A stretch of 64,000 bases of DNA from Pseudomonas sp. BCA17 (GTDB lineage: Bacteria > Pseudomonadota > Gammaproteobacteria > Pseudomonadales > Pseudomonadaceae), in assembly GCF_004519405.1 (NCBI RefSeq), contig NZ_SGWI01000001.1, forward strand, positions 1,178,001 to 1,242,000. Direction: 5' to 3'. Made by a program: the position numbers and the translations under genes. The notes under the pieces are model-generated. The model had not been told where the DNA came from, did no database searches, and was given only the letters and a program-made list of their open reading frames with translations. Positions 18,494-25,020 of this stretch are shown here, piece after piece (within the stretch, counting starts at the first letter, position 1; every line of letters begins with the position of its first letter).

Positions 18494-19249
18494 ATGAAAC
18501 CCAGTGTTCTTGTAAAAAGCCTGGCAGGTGCCTGCTTATGGTGGATAGCACAGGCGGCCCATGCCCAACCCCTGATCGCGCCCACCGCGATTGACTGGCT
18601 GCTGGACTGTCCCTTCCCCGCGGTTGAACGGCTGGATCCCGAGGTGCTTGAACGCACCCAATGCGGCCAGGTGAGCGTACCCCGCGACCATGCCGCGCCC
18701 GGACGCGGCCGCATGCGCCTGAACCTGACCCGTGTCGGCGCGCGGCAACCGCTCAATCGGGCAGGCGCGGTGTTCATCCAGGCCGGCGAGCCGCACACCG
18801 TCAAACGCACGACGTTCGCCTTGCACCAGGTCAGCCGCTGGGAGTCTTACGCCACCCCGGCCTATCGCACACTGGTCGACCGATATGACGTCATCGAATT
18901 GAGCCTGCGAGACCTCGATGCCCCGAATGCACTCGAACAGGCAGCACGCGACATGGAATACGTGCGCGAACAATTGGGTGAGGCCCGGCTGTATTATCTG
19001 GGTAACGCCCAGGGCACCCGGCTCGGTAATCGCTACGGCACGCTGTTTCCCGAGCGCGTTGCGCGCATGGTGCTGGTCGACGCCTGGCAGGGTGAAGCAA
19101 GCGTTCCGGGTGTCGAGCAATTGCTGCTCAAGGCGTCGGCCCGGTCCGGCAGCGATGGATGTGTTACCCGTTGGCTGGGAGATTTTCTGGTGTATGGCCA
19201 TCAACCGCCCGCCACCGCACGCTGCTTGGATCCCGGCACCTGGGAATAA
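18494..19249 (+). CDS. Secreted alpha/beta-hydrolase-like protein lacking the catalytic serine
   Basis: A 251-residue exported protein (signal peptide cleaved after AAHA, about residue 24) that resembles the N-terminal half of tripeptidyl-aminopeptidase-type hydrolases: QCGQVSVPRDHAAPG, then ARLYYLGNAQGTRLGNRYGTLFPERVARMVLVD. In the family the nucleophile elbow is GxSxG; here it is G170-N-A172-Q-G174, so the serine is replaced by alanine. The oxyanion segment GGPG reads QAGEPHT and the usual DQRG reads SLRD. The normal chain is about twice as long, and the lid and Asp/His half are missing. It is either a decayed gene with an intact frame or a non-catalytic derivative. No partner gene is evident. 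Confidence 0.6.
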   Translation: MKPSVLVKSLAGACLWWIAQAAHAQPLIAPTAIDWLLDCPFPAVERLDPEVLERTQCGQVSVPRDHAAPGRGRMRLNLTRVGARQPLNRAGAVFIQAGEPHTVKRTTFALHQVSRWESYATPAYRTLVDRYDVIELSLRDLDAPNALEQAARDMEYVREQLGEARLYYLGNAQGTRLGNRYGTLFPERVARMVLVDAWQGEASVPGVEQLLLKASARSGSDGCVTRWLGDFLVYGHQPPATARCLDPGTWE

Positions 19250-19309
19250 GCCGACGCCCGCACTTGACCGCATGTTCTACAATGGCCCTTCATCTGAATG
19301 AGGGCCTCC

Positions 19310-20173
19310 ATGGACATCGAACTGGCACGCACCTTCCTCGAAATCACCCGCTGCGGCAGCCTGGCCGCCGCGGCCGAGAAGTTGCACGTCACCCAGACCG
19401 CCATTACCGCAAGGGTTAAAAGCCTGGAGAGCCAATTGGGCAGCACGCTGTTTGTGCGTAACCGCGCAGGGGCTCGATTGACCGCCGATGGCGAGGCATT
19501 TGTGGCTTACGCCAACCAGCTGCTGCAAACCTGGGAAGCCGCGCGGCGCGACCTGCCGCTGCCGGACGGCTATCGCAACGTGCTGCACATCGGTGGTGAA
19601 GTCAGCCTGTGCGCCCCGCTGATGCTCGGCTGGGCTCGGGTTCTGCGCGAACGGATTCCGGGGTACGCGCTGCGCACCGAAGTGCGCGAAGGCGAATACC
19701 TGCTGCGTCAACTCGAACTGGGTGTGCTGGACGCTGCCCTGGTATTCCAACCGCAATACTGGCCAGGGTTGCAGGTGGAGCAGGTGCTCGAAGAAAAACT
19801 GATCCTGGTGCAACTGGTGAGCAAGCCGGACCCGTATGTGTATATCGACTGGGGCCCGGGCTTTCGCCAGCAGCACGACGCCGCCCTGCCCGACAAGGCA
19901 CGTGCCGCCCTGAGCTTCAACCTCGGGCCGCTGGCGCTGCAATACATCCTGGAAAATGGCGGCGCCGGCTACTTCCGGACCCGCGTGGTGCAGAGCTACC
20001 TGGACAGCGGCGTCATGCAGCGCGTGCCCAAGGCACCCGAGTTCAGTTTCCCGACTTACCTGGTGTATTCGCGGGCGCGGGATTCGGCAGTGTTGCAGCA
20101 GGCGCTGGAACTGTTGCGCGGCGTAGTCAAGGTCGAAAATGACTGGTCCCAGCGCTGGGATCCACTGATTTGA
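19310..20173 (+). CDS. LysR-family regulator (HdfR-like)
   Basis: A 287-residue LysR protein with the N-terminal winged helix (MDIELARTFLEITRCGSLAAAAEKLHVTQ, split here: MDIELARTFLEI and GSLAAAAEKLHVTQTAIT) and a C-terminal effector domain. The start at the second ATG is preferred because GAGGG lies about seven bases before it; the first ATG is four codons earlier. It resembles the HdfR group. A REP array follows. The flanking genes give no clear clue to its target. Confidence 0.85.
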   Translation: MDIELARTFLEITRCGSLAAAAEKLHVTQTAITARVKSLESQLGSTLFVRNRAGARLTADGEAFVAYANQLLQTWEAARRDLPLPDGYRNVLHIGGEVSLCAPLMLGWARVLRERIPGYALRTEVREGEYLLRQLELGVLDAALVFQPQYWPGLQVEQVLEEKLILVQLVSKPDPYVYIDWGPGFRQQHDAALPDKARAALSFNLGPLALQYILENGGAGYFRTRVVQSYLDSGVMQRVPKAPEFSFPTYLVYSRARDSAVLQQALELLRGVVKVENDWSQRWDPLI

Positions 20174-20504
20174 ATCAACCAATACCTGTGGCTGACACAC
20201 CGCAATCGGGGGCAAGCCCCAATGCCGGTCAGTCAAGCGATAGAGCGGACAACGGGTAACCTGTGGCGAGGGAGCTTGCTCCCGTTGGGCCGCGTAGCGG
20301 CCCCAGCTTTGGGTTTGAAAAAGACTGGGCCTGCTGCGCAGTCCAGCGGGAGCAAGCTCCCTCGCCACAGTGACAGCGTTGCGCCTCAACTGACCGGTTG
20401 GGCAAGCCCCTCCCACACTCCGATCGCATCGCCTGCAAAAATTCGCACAATTTCGAGCACCAACTAAGCTCAGGCTCCAACAAAAAAACACCGAGCAGCT
20501 CGTC
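20174..20504. other. Gene-free 331-base stretch holding REP elements and the promoter region of the hydroxylase-like gene
   Basis: No credible gene. It contains a central REPIN, a REP half (GGGGGCAAGCCCC) on its left and another (GGGCAAGCCCCTCCCACA) on its right, then about 80 bases before the next start codon. Confidence 0.75.
20261..20370. repeat. REPIN with perfect 24-base inverted ends
   Basis: The outer arms, beginning CTGTGGCGAGGGAGCTTGCT and its complement, are perfectly inverted over 24 bases and enclose about 60 bases. It is the best preserved REPIN of the window, so the likeliest to be recent. Confidence 0.88.
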
Positions 20505-21182
20505 ATGGCCCATCCCACCGAAACCTTTCGCGCCCGCTACCGCGCCGACGTCAGCCCGCATTACAACCCTTGGCTGCATGCCGGTTTCGTGCTGGGCTAC
20601 GGCATTTCATGCATTACCCTGGCGTGGTCCTCCACGGCGAACATCAGCCCGCTGCAGTGGCTGGCCGTGCCTTTGACGCTGGTGTTTTTCAACCTCTGCA
20701 TCTACCTGGTCCACCGTCACCTCGGCCATCACAAACACGCCTTCGCCCGGCTGTTCTACGCACGTCACACCGGCGACCACCACAGTTTCTTCACCCCCGG
20801 CCACATGACGTACGGCAGCCCCAGGGACTGGCGCGTGATCCTGTTCCCGGCCTGGCTGATTGTGCTGCACAGCCTGGCCATCACCCTTCCCGCCTGGTGG
20901 CTGCTCAAGCAACTGAGCCCCAACGTCGCCGGGCTGTTTGCCGGCTGCATGATCCTCGGGTATTTAATTTACGAAGTGTTTCACGCTTGCGAACACCTGC
21001 CCGTTGCACACCCCGTAGCGCGCCTGCCCTGGGTGCGCCAGATGCACCGACTGCACGCCCTGCATCATCGCCGCGAGCTGATGCAGGGGCGTAATTTCAA
21101 CATTGTGCTGCCACTGATGGACTACCTGTTCGGCACCCTCCATTGGGAGCCGGCTCCCCACGACAACCAGGAGTCGTCATGA
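20505..21182 (+). CDS. Fatty acid hydroxylase/sterol desaturase family membrane protein
   Basis: A 225-residue integral membrane di-iron protein. The histidine clusters of the superfamily are present in order: HRHLGHH (about residue 69), HTGDHHSFF (about 87), HACEH (about 162) and HRLHALHHRR (about 181), with several hydrophobic segments between them. Such proteins hydroxylate or desaturate lipids, sterols or carotenoids; the substrate here is unknown. Its stop overlaps the next start in ATGA, coupling it to a strictosidine-synthase-like beta-propeller protein, so the two probably act on the same compound or membrane. Confidence 0.8.
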   Translation: MAHPTETFRARYRADVSPHYNPWLHAGFVLGYGISCITLAWSSTANISPLQWLAVPLTLVFFNLCIYLVHRHLGHHKHAFARLFYARHTGDHHSFFTPGHMTYGSPRDWRVILFPAWLIVLHSLAITLPAWWLLKQLSPNVAGLFAGCMILGYLIYEVFHACEHLPVAHPVARLPWVRQMHRLHALHHRRELMQGRNFNIVLPLMDYLFGTLHWEPAPHDNQESS

Positions 21183-22279
21183 GTACCCGTCCCAAAAAAC
21201 TGCGCCATCTGCTGTTCGTGCTATGTCTGGCGGTGATCGCTTTTCTGCTGCTGATGCCGACCAGAGTCCAGCCGGTAAATTGGACGCCGCCCAAGGCGCC
21301 CTCATTGAAAGACGGGGTGTACGCCGAGAACCAGCGGCTCAGGCATATCCAAAAGGTCGGCGCGCAGGACATCCCCGGGCCGGAGGCTTTGCTGCTGGAT
21401 GCCCAGGGCCTGCTGATCAGCGGTTTGCATGACGGGCGCATCATTCGCACCTCGCCCGACAGCCAGAGCCTGGAAGTGCTGGCCAATACGGGCGGGCGGC
21501 CGCTGGGCATGGCGTTGCACCCGGATGGTCGCTTGATCATTGCCGATGGGATCAAGGGCCTGCTCGCCCTGGATGGCGCTCGCCAACTCACGACCTTGAG
21601 CACCAGCGCCGGTGGCGTGCCCTTTGGATTTACCGATGACGTGGCCGTCGATGCCGCTGGGCGTTATGCCTACTTCAGCGACGCGTCGAGCCGTTGGGGT
21701 TACGGCCAGGATGGCGAAGCGGTAATTGAGCATGGCGCCGATGGGCGCCTGCTGCGCTATGACTTCAACCACGGCACGACGGAAGTGCTACTCGATCATC
21801 TGCAATTTGCCAACGGTGTGGCGCTGGGCCCGGATGAAAATTATGTCCTGGTCAATGAAACCGGTGCCTACCGTATCAGCCGTTATTGGCTCAAGGGCGA
21901 ACGCAGCGGCAGTCACGATCTGTTTATCGACAACCTGCCCGGCCTGCCGGACAACCTCAGCTTCAACGGTCACGATCGCTTCTGGGTCGCCTTGTATTCG
22001 CCGCGTAATCCCCTGCTGGATGTATTCGCCGGTTATCCCACCCTGCGTAAAGTGATGGTGCGCGCACTGATGGTGGTGCCCAAGCCCATCGAACGCAAAG
22101 CCTTTGTATTGGGGCTGGATACCGACGGCAAAGTAATCGCCAACCTGCAGGATGGCACTGCGGGCAACTACTCGCCCATCACCACCGCGCGGGAATGTGG
22201 CAACTGGTTGTACTTCGGCTCGTTGACGAACACGAGCATGGCGCGCCTGCCCATGAAACTGGCACTCAACGACGAATGA
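21179..22279 (+). CDS. Strictosidine synthase/SMP-30-like beta-propeller protein with membrane anchor
   Basis: A 366-residue protein with an N-terminal membrane anchor (LLFVLCLAVIAFLLLMP) and a six-bladed-propeller body typical of the strictosidine-synthase/gluconolactonase superfamily: GPEALLLDAQGLLISG, GGRPLGMALHPDGRLIIAD, FTDDVAVDAAGRYAYFSDAS, and NGVALGPDENYVLVNETGAYRI. The start is the ATG overlapping the hydroxylase stop. In bacteria such proteins are lactonase- or esterase-like; real strictosidine synthesis is not implied. Pairing with a di-iron hydroxylase suggests a short oxidation and hydrolysis route on a lipophilic substrate. Confidence 0.78.
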   Translation: MSTRPKKLRHLLFVLCLAVIAFLLLMPTRVQPVNWTPPKAPSLKDGVYAENQRLRHIQKVGAQDIPGPEALLLDAQGLLISGLHDGRIIRTSPDSQSLEVLANTGGRPLGMALHPDGRLIIADGIKGLLALDGARQLTTLSTSAGGVPFGFTDDVAVDAAGRYAYFSDASSRWGYGQDGEAVIEHGADGRLLRYDFNHGTTEVLLDHLQFANGVALGPDENYVLVNETGAYRISRYWLKGERSGSHDLFIDNLPGLPDNLSFNGHDRFWVALYSPRNPLLDVFAGYPTLRKVMVRALMVVPKPIERKAFVLGLDTDGKVIANLQDGTAGNYSPITTARECGNWLYFGSLTNTSMARLPMKLALNDE

Positions 22280-22282
22280 AAA

Positions 22283-22310
22283 AAGGGGCAGCCCGCCAAG
22301 GCTGCCCCTT
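22283..22310 (-). terminator. Rho-independent terminator of the secreted-protein gene
   Basis: An 11-base-pair stem (AAGGGGCAGCC / GGCTGCCCCTT) with a six-base loop; read on the minus strand it is followed by a run of T. It lies 18 bases after the stop of the gene starting at 23770. Read on the plus strand it lacks the T-run, but the hairpin also ends the convergent propeller gene. Confidence 0.85.
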
Positions 22311-22327
22311 CCGATGACGCCGTTCGA

Positions 22328-23770
22328 TCAGTGAATAATGGTCTGGGTACAGATATGCCCCAGGCTCACGTATTGCACATTGTTGCCGCCCACGCCCACA
22401 CCGGGGAACTCGGCCAGCTCGATGCGCCAGCCACCCTGGTTATAGGTGGTCGCCCACTTGTACGGTACGCCGGTGCTGCTGTCGTTGATCACGGTGCTGT
22501 AGTCACCAAAACAGGTGCCGATGTTGGCCGAAGCCGAAGACTCGCCAGCGCTGTTGGTGGTCGCGGTGTAGTCGACCCAGCGGTAGTTCAAGTCGACAAA
22601 GTGGTTATCCACGCGCAGCACCGGGGTGACGCCCAACAGCGGCGCGCCGGTGGAGTCCGACCACTTGGTCGACCAGTTCAGCACGCGAGCGGTTTGCGTG
22701 GCCAAAGGCATCTCGCCCACCGGTACCCGCACGATGTTGTCGCCCTTCACGTCGTGCTTATCCAGACGTGGCGTGGAACCCAGGCTCAGTTGGTAGTACT
22801 TGCTCGGGTCCTGCGCCACAGCCGGGTTGGCACGCACACGCACCTTGACCGTGGTGCCGGGCGCAACGCTTGGGTAGGTGGAGCTGGAGCCGGCCGGCAC
22901 GGTCACCCAGTTCACGCCGTCGAAGCGATCGAAGAGCCACTGGTCGCGGCTGCCGCTCTCATCGCCCGCCAGGTACATGCTCACACTCTGGCCGCGCACG
23001 GCCTTGAAGTCGAAGTAATCGACATCGCCGGCGTTATCGAGGTTGCCACTCACCTTGTTCATCGAGTCCGGCAACACAAAGGCGGTTTGCGCGGAATCGT
23101 TGGGTTCGAAGGCATCGATATTGGTGTCCACCGCCACGCCGAAACTGAACTGCGCATTGCTGGCGGTCTTGGCCAGCATGAACCAGTAGTAGTCTCCGGC
23201 CGGCAGGATGCCGTCCAGGTACTCATCGGCACTGCCTGGGTTATCGGACGTCGCCACCAACAGCGGATTGCCCTGGCCGTCATCCACGAACAGGCTCAGC
23301 GACATATCGGCACCGGCACTCTGGTCGATCAACTGCACCACCGCCCGCGCGTTTTGCGGCAGGTTGAAGTGATACGTGAAGTCCTGGCCGGCCTGTACCT
23401 GGTCGATGGTGTAGAGGGTGTTGACATCCAGGGTCGGGAACAGCGGGACAAAGTCGGCGGCGGCAGCGTTTTTCAACTGAGCCTGGCTCGGCTTTTTCAA
23501 CGCATCGACGACGGTATTGAACGGTGCCGATTTGGCGCTCTTGGCGATCGCCTTGGTCTTGCCCTTCATGGCGTCGAGCATTTTCTGCCGAAGCTCGGCC
23601 GAGACCGGCTCCGCCTTGATCGTGCCGCCAGGTTTCAGCGCATCCAGTACGGCTTGGTTAACCGTGCCGGGGGTGAGTTTGGGAAGGGTCTGGTCGGCCA
23701 GGGCAGAAGCCGAAGTGAAGCAGGCAGCCATCATGGCCGCGCCCAGGATCAGGCTTTTTTTCGATTTCAT
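22328..23770 (-). CDS. Secreted protein with pre-peptidase-type (PPC-like) beta domains, behind a LexA-like box
   Basis: A 480-residue exported protein of unknown function. A signal peptide (KSLILGAAMMAACFTSASALA) precedes a Lys-rich helical stretch (about 30-95). Two beta-sandwich regions follow: about 105-215 (YTIDQVQAGQDFTYHFNLP; LPAGDYYWFML) and about 220-335 (DAFEPNDSAQTAFVLPDS; GNLDNAGDVDYFDFKAVRGQ). The second has the EPNDS...A and D.DYF.F pattern of bacterial pre-peptidase C-terminal domains. A third beta region at the end holds two cysteines (TCFGDY, HICTQT) that could form a disulfide. No protease or nuclease motif was seen. It has its own terminator, and a strong LexA-like palindrome lies 81 bases upstream. 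No immunity-type partner gene is adjacent. Confidence 0.7.
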   Translation of the reverse strand: MKSKKSLILGAAMMAACFTSASALADQTLPKLTPGTVNQAVLDALKPGGTIKAEPVSAELRQKMLDAMKGKTKAIAKSAKSAPFNTVVDALKKPSQAQLKNAAAADFVPLFPTLDVNTLYTIDQVQAGQDFTYHFNLPQNARAVVQLIDQSAGADMSLSLFVDDGQGNPLLVATSDNPGSADEYLDGILPAGDYYWFMLAKTASNAQFSFGVAVDTNIDAFEPNDSAQTAFVLPDSMNKVSGNLDNAGDVDYFDFKAVRGQSVSMYLAGDESGSRDQWLFDRFDGVNWVTVPAGSSSTYPSVAPGTTVKVRVRANPAVAQDPSKYYQLSLGSTPRLDKHDVKGDNIVRVPVGEMPLATQTARVLNWSTKWSDSTGAPLLGVTPVLRVDNHFVDLNYRWVDYTATTNSAGESSASANIGTCFGDYSTVINDSSTGVPYKWATTYNQGGWRIELAEFPGVGVGGNNVQYVSLGHICTQTIIH

Positions 23771-23851
23771 TTTTTATCCATCCATAGTTAAAAAATTGAA
23801 GCTCAGGTGACGGGTGACGTCCTGTCACCTGGGATGGACTGTAGGATAAAA

Positions 23852-23867
23852 CTGTATGGATGTACAG
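23852..23867 (-). promoter_or_regulatory. LexA-like operator upstream of the secreted-protein gene
   Basis: CTGTATGGATGTACAG is a close match to the LexA palindrome (CTGTATATATATACAG; 13 of 16). The neighbouring gene on the right is transcribed toward it and ends 86 bases away, so the only start it can serve is that of the minus-strand gene at 23770. Confidence 0.75.
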
Positions 23868-23952
23868 TATTTTTCTGTAGGTATCGTAAGAGGTCTCCTT
23901 CGACCTTGCAGGAAGCTCACTTCGCATGAGCCCTATGACCCAGGCTCACTCT

Positions 23953-25020
23953 TCAATACCCCGTCATCTCCAAATACCCCACCCCACCCTCAAACTCCAC
24001 CGGCCCTTCCCAGTACGGAATACTGAGATTCATCCACGCCTTCGGGTTGACGGCATCAGGGGTGATATCCAGCTGTTTGCCGGGAATTTTCAGCGACCAG
24101 CGCGTGGGAAGCTTACGACCGTCGATGTCGGTGGTGTTCAGCGCAGTGAGCTGGATATCGGCATTGTGCAGGGTCTGGGTGCGGCCTTGCGGGTCGATCC
24201 AGGTGCCGGTCAGGTAACCCGCGCCGTCTGTTTGCCGAACGCGGAACACCATCAACTGTTCGCCTCGGTCCAGGTGCAGGGAGAACCAGTCCCAGCCGGT
24301 CTGGCTGGCGGCCAGGGGTTGGCTGCTCCATTCGCGGTCGAGCCAGGCGGAACCGCTGACCTGGTAGGTTTTGCCGTCGAGGGTGACACTGCCGTCAGCC
24401 GTGAAAAACGGCTGGCTGTAGTAATAGGAGGCTTGGCCCTGGTCGGATTTGCGGCTGTAGCCGTTATCGCCTTGCAGCACCAGCGGGCGGTGGCTGGTCA
24501 GGTGCAGGTCATAGGCGAATTGCGCACCGCTGGCCTTGAGTTGCATCTGCGCCAGCGGGCTCGCCGCGCCGGGACGGGTGGCGAAGTTCCAGTCGTCGAT
24601 CCAGGCAGTGAACGGTACCGCCTGTGCCCCCGCCTGGCCGACACCGCCGCGGGCAAAGCGTTCGGCCGCGTAATGCCGAGTGGCGGAGGTGACCGCGGCG
24701 TGGCCGAGCCAGATCGTCGAGTCGTGCCAGCCCGGCTGGGTGGGGCCTGCTTTCAAGGCGTTGCGAAACAGCGTCCATTGCACGCCGAACACATTGCCCT
24801 GCGCATCCTTGAGGTTGGCGGTGACGTACCACCACTCGATGCGAAAGCCTGGATGGGGACCGTGGTCCTCGGGAAAGCTGAAGACTCTGGCGGGCACCAC
24901 TTGGGCAAAGTCCGCTGCGTCGCTGCCCAGGCCGGCAAAGCTTTCTTCGGCGGGCGCAGGGGCTTTGTCGCACGCACTCAACAGCAGTAACGCCGCCCAT
25001 AACCAGGCACTAATCTTCAT
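23953..25020 (-). CDS. AttH/CrtC-like lipocalin-fold lipoprotein
   Basis: A 355-residue protein of the AttH/carotenoid 1,2-hydratase-like family. A lipoprotein signal with lipobox LSAC (LLLLSACDKAP) precedes the family motifs: FPEDHGPHPGFRIEWWYVTAN, VQWTLFRNAL, VSGSAWLDREWSSQ and GWDWFSLHLDRGEQLMVFRVR. The start is the ATG preceded by GAGGA; it overlaps the permease gene by 11 bases. It is the last gene of a three-gene operon (ATPase, permease, AttH). The same gene trio occurs as the att-type ABC systems; the exported or extracted molecule is unknown. An envelope lipid or other hydrophobic ligand is a reasonable guess from the lipocalin fold. Confidence 0.82.
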   Translation of the reverse strand: MKISAWLWAALLLLSACDKAPAPAEESFAGLGSDAADFAQVVPARVFSFPEDHGPHPGFRIEWWYVTANLKDAQGNVFGVQWTLFRNALKAGPTQPGWHDSTIWLGHAAVTSATRHYAAERFARGGVGQAGAQAVPFTAWIDDWNFATRPGAASPLAQMQLKASGAQFAYDLHLTSHRPLVLQGDNGYSRKSDQGQASYYYSQPFFTADGSVTLDGKTYQVSGSAWLDREWSSQPLAASQTGWDWFSLHLDRGEQLMVFRVRQTDGAGYLTGTWIDPQGRTQTLHNADIQLTALNTTDIDGRKLPTRWSLKIPGKQLDITPDAVNPKAWMNLSIPYWEGPVEFEGGVGYLEMTGY

